A DNA stretch of 28,841 nt from NCBI GenBank assembly GCA_033557685.1, contig JAWQRN010000508.1, positions 1-28,841 of the forward strand, read 5' to 3'. Position 1 is the stretch's first letter; the number at the start of each line of letters is the position of its first letter. Of this stretch, positions 10,001 to 19,682 are shown piece by piece. The position numbers were made by a program, and so were the translations under genes. This DNA comes from Sperchopsis tessellata. Its lineage: Eukaryota > Arthropoda > Insecta > Coleoptera > Hydrophilidae. Below the pieces are notes generated by a model, which did not search any database, was not told the DNA's origin, and worked only from the letters and a program-made list of their open reading frames with translations.

Positions 10001-11287
10001 CTTGTCAAAAGTAATTGTCATTTTTAAAGGCATAGAGTAGACATACTAGATCATTGATCGGTGGAAAATTTAGACACTTATTTGGTCTTAATTAGTCAAA
10101 CCAAGATACAAAATAAGCCAGTCACTTCGTTAACTGAATAGCTAGTTTGAACCCAGCAAGGGCTCGGTTTTTGTGTTCAAAGAAAAATTTTCATGTGCGG
10201 TAGCATAATCCTTATCGAAGTTGATTGGCCACAGGTAGTAGTAATAGGCCGACGTTGATAAATAAATAAAAAGATACAAAATTTGAGACTGAAGATATGT
10301 ACAATATTCGGATGTGCACTGTTGGCAGGTGAGGATTCTTCATGTTTGTGTATTTGAATTCATCATCTATATTAAGCTCGACAGATTTATTAATCCAATT
10401 TTACAAAATATGTTCTGCATCTTTTACTTTTATACTATCAGAAAACATAACATCTATCTCTCGTAACTGTGGTGAAAGGTGTCATGTTAAATTTTGCTTA
10501 TTCACTTTTTATTTCTATTTATTATAATCTCAAATACCACAAGCCAGAAAATTTGTCTTATAACAACTGATGTTGGAAACATAGTACCTTTTCTAAAGAT
10601 TTTACTGAGAGTGACTCTCATGAGGTACATAATTAGATAGGAATCATAAGAAACTATTAGATATGTTTAATAGGAGCGATAATCTTTCACTGAACCTAAC
10701 ACACTCAGCAACAGTACTAAACGTCAGCACTTTTCAGAGTCTGAACAAGGTGTTCACCCAGAAATACGTTTTCATGGAATGGAATAGCAAAATATGAATT
10801 TAAAAAAAATTTCTTTTTTGGCATACAATAATTCCACTTTTCATTTTCAGCAATACTACCAAGTATGATAAAACAAAAACAAGGACAAATAGTCTGCGTA
10901 AGTTCTGTTCAAGGGCTAGTTGCACTACCGCAAAGATCTGCATACAGTGCTTCCAAACATGCAGTACAAGCCTTCTGTGATAGCCTCCGAGCTGAAGTAG
11001 CCAAATATAATATAAATGTTACTGTTGTTAGCCCAGGGTATATTAAAACGAACCTATCATTAAATGCGTTAACTGGCAGTGGTGTCGCACATGGTCAAAT
11101 GGATACAACAACAGAAAAAGGCTATACCCCTGAGTTTGTTGCAGAAAAAATTGTAAAAGCAGTAGTACAAAAGAAAAATGAAATTGTGATATCTACACTG
11201 TTACCACAAGTAGCAATTGGACTACGAAAATATTTGCCATCGATATATTTTATGATTATGAATCGAAGAGCTAAAAAAATAAATTAG
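7009..11287 (+). CDS. DHRS7B: Short-chain dehydrogenase/reductase, DHRS7B-like, complete with three exons
   Basis: Exons are 7009-7155, 7538-7904 and 10851-11287, joined by GT-AG introns (donors gtaagg and gtaagt; acceptors tttttag and attttcag) with matching phases. The product is 316 aa, close to the usual length. The ATG has A at -3 and directly follows aaa. Residues about 20-40 form one hydrophobic anchor (SLAITIPWIFYKVL). The Rossmann cofactor motif TGASSGLG is at 54-61. The NNAG-equivalent motif is NNGG at 137-140. The catalytic set is S190, Y203 and K207 (SAYSASK), then SPGYIKTNLS. Closest family by pattern: DHRS7B, an ER/peroxisome-anchored reductase reported in ether-lipid synthesis in mammals; the substrate here is not known. 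Polyadenylation signals follow within 180 bases. Intron 2 (7905-10850) holds an antisense gene and a Penelope-type relic. Confidence 0.95.
7905..9297. other. Intron 2 of the DHRS7B-like gene, part before the nested gene
   Basis: AT-rich with no long open frame or recognisable element. TTTATT at about 9185-9190 is AATAAA on the minus strand and lies about 110 bases past the stop of the antisense nested gene, so it may serve as its polyadenylation signal. Confidence 0.4.
9298..9999 (-). CDS. Putative four-TM membrane protein nested antisense in a DHRS7B intron
   Basis: This is an uninterrupted 234-codon frame (233 aa plus stop). The first in-frame ATG after an upstream stop is at 9999, with A at -3. 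The frame is long for such AT-rich DNA and its composition is protein-like. Hydrophobic segments are at residues about 13-33 (ELLIAFAFIFCISES), 104-125 (LDSFWLIGAVGIVLGYH), 128-150 (CMALLFYLPWTVVGFVE) and 204-224 (CILFFFINCILVFKMAK). Segments 1 and 2 flank a polar loop of about 70 residues with several cysteines, probably lumenal or extracellular. The arrangement resembles insect-specific four-TM families, but I do not recognise it and assign no function. It lies wholly inside intron 2 of the dehydrogenase gene on the opposite strand and has no introns, so it may be retroposed or a young gene. An upstream non-coding exon cannot be excluded. Confidence 0.7.
   Translation of the reverse strand: MYICKKISQRNKYELLIAFAFIFCISESIFSMYQCLIYNELFFCTNLKGTYNGYVYVTYLHDSSVCKIDTLNEILPEKNELRKDINLPDKARWQHIVKILLQTKIILDSFWLIGAVGIVLGYHIKIKYCMALLFYLPWTVVGFVECLFDGGATIFYGIHIAQTQDQSKWMKLIGLKENVPLNDVRDIPMRICRAAPMILTLTNSRCILFFFINCILVFKMAKFTFKTFMDTLS
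10000..10850. other. Intron 2 of the DHRS7B-like gene, part after the nested gene
   Basis: It holds the putative promoter side of the antisense four-TM gene, a Penelope-type relic at about 10700-10765, and a stretch around 10140-10270. In that stretch GTTTGAACCC (10146-10155) resembles a Pol III B box, so a decayed tRNA-derived SINE is possible. I could not find a convincing A box. Confidence 0.3.
10695..10768 (+). repeat. Penelope-type terminal unit, copy 3 (short relic)
   Basis: AGCAACAGT, then AACGTCAGCACTTTTCAGAG, then a spacer and GGTGTTCACCCAGAAA match the unit at 436-492 (TGCAACAGT, CATCAGCACTTGTCAGAG, GGTTTCCACTCGGAAA). Only about 70 bases remain, and the hammerhead-like part is only partly present. 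Confidence 0.45.
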
Positions 11288-11409
11288 TATTATTTTTTAT
11301 TTATAGATTGTATGGGAATTTTATGAATTTTGTTTTTAAATTATTGATACATTTGGTTGTTTTGTTTTCCTTTATCTAGTTTATTCAAATTTTTCTATTT
11401 ATATTATCT

Positions 11410-11469
11410 AATAAATTTTTTTTTGTATTTCATTTTTACCTTCAAGAATAAATTAAGTTATTTAATAAA
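11410..11469 (+). terminator. Polyadenylation signals of the DHRS7B-like gene
   Basis: AATAAA occurs at 11410-11415, 11447-11452 and 11464-11469, about 120-180 bases after the stop codon, in a T-rich 3' UTR. One or more are likely used. Confidence 0.6.
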
Positions 11470-11867
11470 CATGTTTTTGAGTATATATTGTTTTTGTTAT
11501 TTTTCATTTTCCCTATTTTCAAGATGGCCACTTGAACTCTGTTCTGCCTTCAAAATTCAAGAATTTTTACAGAAAATTATAATACTTGGATTGGAAGATA
11601 TTATAATTATACCTAAAAATAAATTTAGAGTTAAGATAAAAGTTTATTTCTGAAATAAAAACAGTCATAAAAGTACAGCTGATTACTAAAAGAGCAGAAC
11701 TGATGACGTCTTCAGACAGAAACAATGTGCCTACTGCTATGTTCGCTTGTTTCTAAAATGTTTGATTTTTGTATTTAATATATTTACTTGGTCGGTCTGC
11801 TTAAGATTTTGTTTATTCAAAAAACCTATATCTATCTTATTTGACAGAATATGACATGATACTATGG
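11470..11867. other. Spacer with a hammerhead-core-like motif at 11700
   Basis: No gene is visible. CTGATGA at 11700-11706, then a GTCT/AGAC mini-hairpin, then GAAAC at 11719-11723 matches both conserved strands of a hammerhead core. The base after GAAACAATGT is G, which the cleavage site does not tolerate. The rest is AT-rich. Confidence 0.35.
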
Positions 11868-12842
11868 GTTGTAGTCTTCAAGTTCAATCTAATATTGTAC
11901 AAATGAAACATATGGTGCTTCAGGGATGTATTTTGAACCACCTTCTTTTTTCTTTATATATTAATGGCTTATCAGTCATCCAAATAACCGGTAATTTGAA
12001 ACTTTTTGCTGATGATACAAATGTTACATGAATGAATGATCAAGAGTGAGAGAACAATTTGGTCAAATTAAAAAAGATGGTTTGATGTCAATAAGCTTAT
12101 TAATTACTGAAAACACTAAGTTTATATATTTTAAGCGTAAAGAACCCTTAGACATTATCACTGAAGATGTTTTGAGGTCAAGTAGTGCTTCCAAGTTTTT
12201 GGGGGTATTATTAGATGTTGACTTTAACTATAAGGCAGAAGATCAGATATGGAGTGCCTTAGCAGGCCTACTTTGCCTTCAATTATTTAAACATGCTATG
12301 GTGTCATGTTTATGGGCAGGAGCTGGTCTAGAGATGATACAGAGGATATTTAGAATTCAAAGTCTGTGTGTACGTTACCTATGTGGTGTACGTCCTAGTC
12401 TTGTATGGATAGGAAAACTATCCTACAATAAGATGCCTGACATTATTAAGTTGCAGTCGACTTGTCAGTTCAAACGTTTACTGAAGTTAATTTTTAAAAT
12501 AACAAATGAGATGTTTCTTATATTATCATATTTTTTGTAAGATTACAAATGGTGGGATGCCAAAATAACTAAAAGATAAGTTGGTGAGGGTTTTGGAGAT
12601 TTATAAAAATGATACACGACAAACATATAGCTTTTATAGGATTACAAAAAAAAGAACTATATTTCTAAATGGTTTGGTTGTATATATAATGGTCTGCCAA
12701 AAATTTTACGAAAGGTTGTTAATCTGTTGTCTTAAAAGGGAATCAAGGTGTCATTTGATAGAAGCTACATAGTTTTAAATTCTGTTGTGCAATTTATTAG
12801 GAATTAGTGTTTTATTTTTTTTTATAAGAATGTAATGTAATG
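11868..12842 (+). pseudogene. LINE reverse transcriptase fragment (Jockey-like), degenerate
   Basis: From 11868 one frame reads SLQVQSNIVQMKHMVLQG followed by CILNHLLFSLYINGL, then KLFADDTNV. These correspond to the G.PQGS.LGPLLF..YIN.L and FADD (about 12004-12015) motifs of non-LTR reverse transcriptases. After a stop and shift, 12046-12540 continues with ENTKFIYFKRKE and ASKFLGVLLD, then an LCVRYLCGVRP region, and 12581-12772 carries the last part. The order fits the C-terminal half of a Jockey-group LINE. It is 5'-truncated and has stops and frameshifts. The end near 12842 has a short TGTAATGTAATG run, possibly the 3' tail. Confidence 0.8.
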
Positions 12843-15835
12843 AAAGGTGGTGAAAGTGGGATATAACAAGGTTACGATAGATGGCAAAATATGGAAATGG
12901 AGAATTGGAACAGACAAAAAGCTAGGAAAAAAATATAGAAAAGGAAAACAAGATAATGAAAATGGCTAGGACAATGACATGTGTACGATTAATGAAATAA
13001 AAGCATATGGAACGGAGAAAGGAAAAGAAAAGGCGAAGAATGGAGGGAAGGAAACAAAGCACAAAAAATGGGGCACATGGAACATGAGTTTGAATGGGAA
13101 TAAGTCAATGAATTCGAAAGAGCGAAACTGGAGATACTAGTAATAACAGATATAAAGAAAAAGAGTTAACAGAATTAGAAAATGAACATGTACTAATATG
13201 GAGCGGAGTAAGAGAACAGGCGAGAGCGGCAGCGGGAGTAGGTTGCTTAATATACAGAGAATGAGAAAATGTAATGAATAAGTAGGAAGCAATATTGGGA
13301 GAAGAGTTTAGAAAAGGGAATCAATTAAACACGATAATAGCAATATATCGACCTTCTGAAGATAAGAAGGTTGGAAATAAAAACGCATTCTGGGAAGAAT
13401 TAACTGGTGTAGAGGGAAAAGCAAAATGGAGAAATATACAAAGCAGGGGACTTCAATGGAAGAGTAGGGAGAAGTGACAATGTATTTACAACTTAGATAG
13501 GGAAACATGGAGAGCAAACAAAAAATAATGGGAGAAGACTGGTAGACTTCAGCATAGAACATGACTAGAGTAATATAAAAAAATACATTAAGTTACCAGA
13601 GAGGAACCAAGCAGAGAGGAAAAATCGATAATTTACTTCATATTGATAGAGAGAGACAATAGGAAAAAGGTTATGGATGTGAGGGTCAAGAGGGGATATG
13701 AAATAGGAAGTGATCATTACCTAGTGGTGGCTAAAATAAAAGATGATGGAATAGAGGAAAACAAGAAAGAAGCAGAAAAGAGAATTAAAGCAAAACATGA
13801 AACCATAAGATCACACAAAGTAAATGATAAAGAGATGGCAAAGGAGTATGGGAAGATCGTAAACAAAAAAAATAGAGAAATAAGAGAAAACTTCAGTTAT
13901 ATGGAAATTGAAGAAAAATGGAACGCTTTTAAAGAGAGCATAATAACGGCAGCAAAAAGAGGGTGTGGCATATGTGTGATAAATAAGAAGCAAATTGCAT
14001 GGTGGATTGAGGAAATATAGAAACAGACAAAGATGAAAAAGGAGAAGTGGAAGAAGTATCTAAATAGTAGAAACGGGGAAGACTACGAGATATATAAAGA
14101 ACAAAGGAGTACAGTTAAAAACTTGGTAGTGGAAAAAATTGGAGGATAGTAAAAGGAATCAGAAACTGTTCTATAATGTAATGAAGAATATAAGAAAAAA
14201 AAAGAATATTGAAACGACATCAATCAAAAACAAAGAAGGGAAACTACTTGCTGAAGAAACACAGATCATGGACCATTGGAAGGAGTATTTTCAGAACCTA
14301 CTGTGAGTAGGGTATGAGATAGACGAGCCAGATCGGGAAAAAGAATTAATTGAAGATAAAAAGGAAAATATAGATACAGAGGAAATAACAGTGGAAGAAT
14401 TGCAAGAAGCGATAAATAAACGGAAGAAAGGAAAGGCATCCGGGCAAGACAAAATAACAGCTGAGATGGTAAAATTATGGGAGAGGAAGGAAAACAAATG
14501 CTACTGGAAAAATGCAATCAAGTATGGGAGGAAGAGAAGATATCGAAAGATTGGGATAATTGTACAAATATTTAAGAAGGGACACAACAGAGAATATGAT
14601 AATTATAGAGTGATCACACTTTTGGGTACAGTAACGATATTATATGAACAAATACTAAAGAAAAAATTAAGAAAAATAGTAGAGCCAACGCTGACAGCCT
14701 CAAAGTGGGTTTAGGAGAGGAAGAAGTATTCAAGACCACATCTTCACGTTAAAACAAATTATGAGTAGGAATATAGACAAAGGGAAAATAGTATACTTGG
14801 TGTTGATGGACATGGAAAAGGCATTCGATAAAGTATCCAGGAAAAAGCAGTGGGAATGCCTTATAAACAGAATGTAAATAAGAAGCTGGTAAGTTATACA
14901 AACCCTATATATAATACAGAGAAACAAGTAATAGTGTAATAAGCAAAAATATGATATCGGAAGCATTTAGGACGAAAGAAGGGGTTAGATAAGGAGGGCT
15001 ATATTAATTATAACATTCTTCGATGAAATTATTAAGGAAGCGAATCAAAGAACAAAAACAATGAGTGTTGGGTACAGAAACATTCGCTGATGATATCTCT
15101 ATAGTAGCTGATAGTTAGAGGCACCTACAAGAAAATCTAAGTATTTGGAATGAGATCCTAACAGACTATGGAATGAGATTGAATTAAGGAAAGACAAAAG
15201 TAATGGCAGTAGCCACAGAAAGGAAAGATACATATAAGGGTAGAAGGTACTGAGATTGAAGTGATGAAGTACCAATATCTTGCAGTCACACTACAGAAAA
15301 CAGCGAAACAAGAACTAGAAATAAATAGCAGGATATAAAAAGCAAAAAAGGCCCACTATGCATTGAGTCAGGGATTTATCAACAAGAAAGAAGTAGAAAA
15401 ACAAACAAATAAAGGTATTAAAAAGTGTGTACAGGCCCATATTGACATGTGGGTGTGAAGCATGGGTCCTAACAGAGAGAGAGAGAAAAGAAGATGGTGC
15501 AAGCAACGGAAATTAAGTTTTTAATAAGGGTAAAAGGGGAGTTACGAAGAGGGAAAAAATTAGTAGCACTATAAGAAAATAACTGGGAATGGAACAGATG
15601 GGAAAGTTTATGGAGTAGAGACAATTAGAATGGTGGGGACGTCTATGCAGAATGAGTAATAGTATACTGGTGAAAAGGGTGTGGAAAGCAAGGGAGAAGA
15701 AGAGAGGAAGACCAGCTCAGACGTGGGATATCAAGGATACTAGAAGGGTGGGGGATGATATGGATAGAGGCTAAAAGGATTGCAAGGGATAAGAAAAAGT
15801 GGAAAGAGTATGTGAAGAAATAGCATGAATGGATG
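12843..15835 (+). pseudogene. LINE with APE endonuclease and reverse transcriptase, near full length but dead
   Basis: Across many stops and frameshifts the plus strand shows, in order, an APE-type endonuclease with an AAAGVGCLIYRE block (about 13230), WEELTG (13392), GDFNGRVG (13446-13469), GRRLVDF (about 13534) and GSDHYLVVAKI (about 13708-13740). It then shows a reverse transcriptase with KRKKGKASGQDKI (about 14420), DNYRVITLLGT (about 14600), VLMDMEKAFDKV (about 14800), GVRQGG, FADDISIVADS (about 15083) and GMRLN. Last comes a C-terminal region with an L-TCGCEAWVLT-like block (about 15450), EWWGRLCRMSN-like and RGRPAQTWD-like blocks. The layout is that of APE-type non-LTR retrotransposons. 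The sense strand is very rich in A and G, unlike its surroundings. It directly follows the Jockey-like fragment in the same orientation. No target-site duplication was identified. Confidence 0.85.
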
Positions 15836-16483
15836 TTTATTTTAATATAACTAAATCCTACACTGAAAGGTATAAGGGTACATATATATATCTCCTGGAA
15901 AACCTAAAGGTATTCATTTGATACCTTTTAATCCTGTACCAAACTGTAAATCAAGCTTAGATCATATGGAATTAGGTACATGTCATTTTCCATCAATAAA
16001 TCCATACATATAGAGTAGAGGTATTAGGATAGAGCCCTAATGTCCACTATTAAACGATAATGCAATTATTGCCTCCATTTTAAATTATTAGAGTGTTATT
16101 ATAAATTATACAAAGATTAAAACTACATGAAATGAAATCTTTATTTAATAATAGTATATACAATTAATAATATAAGAATTTAAAATTGCAACAACATTGT
16201 ATCTGTAATCCAGGCAACAACATCTCAAAAATAAATACTGTCAAATTTGAAACAACAAAACAACTGGTAAAAGTTTTAGGATGAAAAAAATTTTTAGTAT
16301 GGTAAAAATAATTTTAAATAGAATGTCTACAAGTACGGTTGGTAAACCTATACGTTCTATTTGGTTGTATCACTATAAATTTGTCGCAAACTTCTTAAAT
16401 AAATGCCTAACAAATGCTTCTCTCTATACATTCATTATTGCAAATTTCTACTGATACGGCAATCTTATTAAATTGGAAGAAGT
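15836..16483. other. LINE tail and 3' UTR of TMEM11
   Basis: The left part (to about 16020) probably holds the LINE 3' UTR and includes a small AAAGGTAT/ATACCTTT hairpin. The right part is AT-rich and is the expected 3' UTR of the minus-strand TMEM11 gene. TTTATT at 16140-16145 is AATAAA on the minus strand, about 340 bases past the TMEM11 stop, and is a candidate polyadenylation signal. Confidence 0.45.
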
Positions 16484-19024
16484 CTATTTAAAGGTACGGT
16501 ATAATCTGTAGGCACATAGTGCAGCTGCTATTATGGAAACTGAACAGTGTAGTATCTTTCTTCTTGTGTCATCTTTACGGACCAACACTACAGGTGAGGA
16601 AGCAGACATAGCACTAAGTATTGTTAACCTCGCTAATTTCCTAGGATCTCTTTCAACCTACAAAAAAAAGTTCAATAAAATTAATGACATTTCATAAATG
16701 ATACATAGTATGTTTGAAAATTAATTACAGAGACACCGTTTTTTTTAACTATTATAATACATTTTCCATTTATCATTATTGTAAATAATCACAAATGAAA
16801 TTCCACTCTATCTTTATGGTTTATATTGTGAAACACGCCTGACATACTGGTAAGTTTATACATGAATAGATTTAGTGGCACCAGTACACAATGGCATGCC
16901 AGTAAATTCAAAATGTACATATAAACCATTACTGGCATGCAAGTTTTAACAGTGCATGCAGAGAATAAAAAAATCTGTAGCTTACTAATTTTTTGTGAAC
17001 TAGTATTACTTCATACACCAATAAAAGTGAATTTTTCTGTAAAGGACTGTAAAGTCCTTGTTCAAATGTCTAGTTATTTTGTTTCTTTTATATGTATTTG
17101 CCTTCAATTACATTTACCAATGACCAAAAAGTGGGATATTCCAAAATATTATTTTAAGTGCTTAGTTTTATTAATATCACTAAAGAAAACCTTGTGGTGA
17201 TATTTATACTTGCTTGTAGACCTTTAAGTATGACCCTGATCTAGAAAATGCTTGCAATAGTGGACAAAACATTTGCATATATGATTTCAAATCTCAAACA
17301 TATTTCGTAGTAATATAATTTATTTATTATTGATATTTAAAACTTAGCTTACCTGATATTTTACACAATTATCAAACTGCCAAGATGCAGTATATAAACC
17401 AGTACAAAGTAATGAGAAAGCTCCTAATGGTGAATATACAAATGGATTGTCCTTCCATATTAAACCTGTAAAAAATTTAAAACATTATATGTGGACAAAT
17501 TAACCGCAAAAACATAATGCAACGAAATTTAAGCTAGTTGGGAAACAGTTTGGTAATTTGGTAAGCTTAGAGAATTATATGGGAAATTTTATATATTCAA
17601 ATAATATCTCCCCAGTACAATTTTGCAACAATTGTTTATTGTTACTAAGTTTGTTATTAATTATCTCTATACTAATTTATACAAAAATTTAATTTCAATA
17701 ATAATATGTAACTAATATCAATGATATTGAATTTTAACAAACAAGTTGGCCAAAAAGTGAGGATAGCACAACAGACTTTTCTGTGCTCTGAAGAGCGGTG
17801 GTGTCTGTATTTATTTATTTTACGCAACCTTGGATCTTGTCTTTTAGGCAGAATTCTAAAATGTAAGGTATAGAATAATTATTCATGGAAGAATGGCTTA
17901 TATGGTTGGCAAGGATTATGTCGAAACAGGTTAAAACATAAGACAAGGTAGAGTACCAAATCTAGAGCATAGAGATTAGAAAAGCATTTTACTCTACACC
18001 TAACTGTAGAAGAAAAACTGGGATTACATTTTGATAATGTGCATAATACTGGCTCGGAAACAGACATCATATGATGACTATTTGTAAGGATAAAGGTAAA
18101 ACTTTGCGAGTCCGTATTCCACAAATACAAAATCGGGACCATTCAACTCACTTCTTACTAATAAGCTAAAGACAAGAGTTTTTACTTAACATCTATTTGA
18201 TAAAAAATTAAGGCACGTAAGACTATACAGGAGAAGTTATGAATGATAATAATTTTTAGAATATGTAACAATTAGTATGGTTTTCAAGCAAGTAGGTAGA
18301 TATTGAATGAGGCTTTTTAATAATAACTTTTAATTATTTAGAATTTCAACAAACATGATCAGTCTTAACATTACATGAAATATGTAATAAGTTATGTAAT
18401 TAATTCATTTTATCCATATAGGTATATACGAGTAAACTAGAACTTGAACTATGAACCCATGCAAAATAGACTGTTAGATAAGATACCTATTATAAATAAT
18501 ATACTACAAATATTAATTCAAAACTGCTTTAACTAGAATTTCCCTTTATAAATAATTTTGTATAGTATCATTAATAATAAAAACGAATTTAATTTGAAAT
18601 ACCTACATCCACTCTTTTATGTTTCGCCTCGCCTTAAAATATTTTATTCTCACATTATAATTTAAAAACTGGTAGTAATAAATATATTTCTACTATAATT
18701 ATATTATGTATAAGTAATAGTACCTGTGGCAATGGCCCCTAATCCTGATAATACTGCAGTTTTATGTAAACAATTTCCGACGCTTATCCATCTCGCTGTC
18801 TCGTCTCCAAGCTGGTTGGGTTCGATAACTATTATTGAGCACCCTGCATCAAGGGCTCTATCAAGTTCTATTTCAAATGCATCTCGTGAAAATTCACTAT
18901 CGTATATTTCTCTTATCACAGCAACATTGGAGGAGTGCAGGATCCTGAAAAAATTCAAGTATATGATATGTCAGGAATTAATTACTGAATTAAAGAATTT
19001 GTACCTGTCTCCCCCAGCATCCAT
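16484..19024 (-). CDS. TMEM11: TMEM11/PMI, mitochondrial inner-membrane morphology protein, complete
   Basis: Exons on the minus strand are 19024-19005, 18944-18724, 17465-17353 and 16657-16484. All introns are GT-AG and all phases match (20+221+113+174 nt = 175 aa plus stop). The first coding exon is only 20 nt and the first intron 60 nt. Recognisable family blocks: VIREIYDSEF, FEIELDRALDAG, IVIEPNQLGDETARWISV then GNCLHKTAVLSG (about 47-78), SWQFDNCVKYQVERD (about 105-120) and SSPVVLVRKDD (about 138-148), with hydrophobic stretches at about 71-82, 88-105 and 155-168. TMEM11 (Drosophila PMI) is an inner-membrane protein that shapes cristae and mitochondrial morphology. The length is close to the human protein (192 aa); the difference is a shorter N-terminus. 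The ATG has G at -3 and G at +4. Introns 2 and 3 hold repeats but the frame is intact. Confidence 0.96.
16894..16940. repeat. Short perfect inverted repeat in TMEM11 intron 3
   Basis: GCATGCCAGTAA (16894-16905) and TTACTGGCATGC (16929-16940) are perfect reverse complements around a 23-base spacer. It may be the core of a small hairpin element. No function is apparent. Confidence 0.4.
17228..17282 (+). repeat. Penelope-type terminal unit, copy 4 (short relic)
   Basis: CTAGAAAATG, then CTTGCAATAGTGGACAAAAC and ATTTGC match the copies at 3141 and 21064 (CTTGAAAATG, CTTGCAATAGTGAACGAAAC). GGACAAAAC probably derives from GGACGAAAC by CpG decay. It lies in TMEM11 intron 3, opposite to the gene. 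Confidence 0.45.
17740..18190. other. Less AT-rich stretch in TMEM11 intron 2, unclassified
   Basis: This stretch is visibly richer in G and C than the flanking intron and contains an 88-codon frame on the minus strand (18142-17879) without any recognisable domain. On the plus strand a piece reads EEKLGLHFDNVHNTGSETD before a stop. It is most likely an old transposon fragment; I could not name the family. Confidence 0.3.
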
Positions 19025-19682
19025 CGCGATTGTTCAGTAGCTTAATTAATAACTTCTATTGTTCTTACGAAGTTACAAGAATGACAACTTTTAATTTTTG
19101 GCATTAAGGTTATGTTCACCGGATTATTTAGAGCGTTTCTTTCTCCAATAATAAAAGTGACGTCAAAAGGAGATGTTAATCATAAGATGATGAGTATATA
19201 TTTTCATAAATTAAACATTTTAGTATTAAAAATGTTGTACTATAACTTAATAGTCTTCAAATATTCTTAGCAAGCATATTCACTATTTTTAATATTACTA
19301 GATACCTAGCACAACAGAACATATTCGTAGAATACCGAGGGAAGTTAAAAATATATGCCTTGAATTTTTGCACTTGCATCAAATATGACGTTATTATATT
19401 CATAGAACACCATTATAGTATATGTAGACACTATCTGAATTTAATTTCTTTATTTGATTATTTTCGACCTAAATATTATTGATTAGTCATAGAAAAATCT
19501 CAACCAATAAGAAAGTTCTACACAAAATTGCTGTGGCTAATCGTTTTTAAATTTACTTTATATTTTTGAAAAAGAGATAAAATTTGAACTGCATCAAATA
19601 ATAATTAAGTTTGTATAAGAAATTAAATTACGTTTGTGTTAAATTCATTTCATAATGAAATAACAGTATGTCTAAAATAAAA
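19025..19682 (-). promoter_or_regulatory. Upstream region of TMEM11 with a CRE-like site
   Basis: The TMEM11 start is at 19024. A perfect palindromic TGACGTCA (CREB/ATF-type site) is at 19158-19165, about 135 bases upstream of the ATG, a plausible promoter position. No TATA box is evident. The rest up to the mariner copy is AT-rich with no visible gene. Function of the site is inferred from motif and position only. Confidence 0.35.

Noticed and set aside
10000..10008. Upstream extension of the nested four-TM gene to a TTG at 10008
   Set aside because: A TTG start is unlikely in an animal gene; the first in-frame ATG is at 9999 and a stop lies just upstream.
11357..11653. 98-codon frame after the DHRS7B stop
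   Set aside because: It overlaps the polyadenylation signals and is phenylalanine/tyrosine low complexity typical of T-rich 3' UTR.
13308..14517. Several minus-strand frames rich in S, F, P and L across the LINE
   Set aside because: They are antisense shadows of a purine-rich coding strand.
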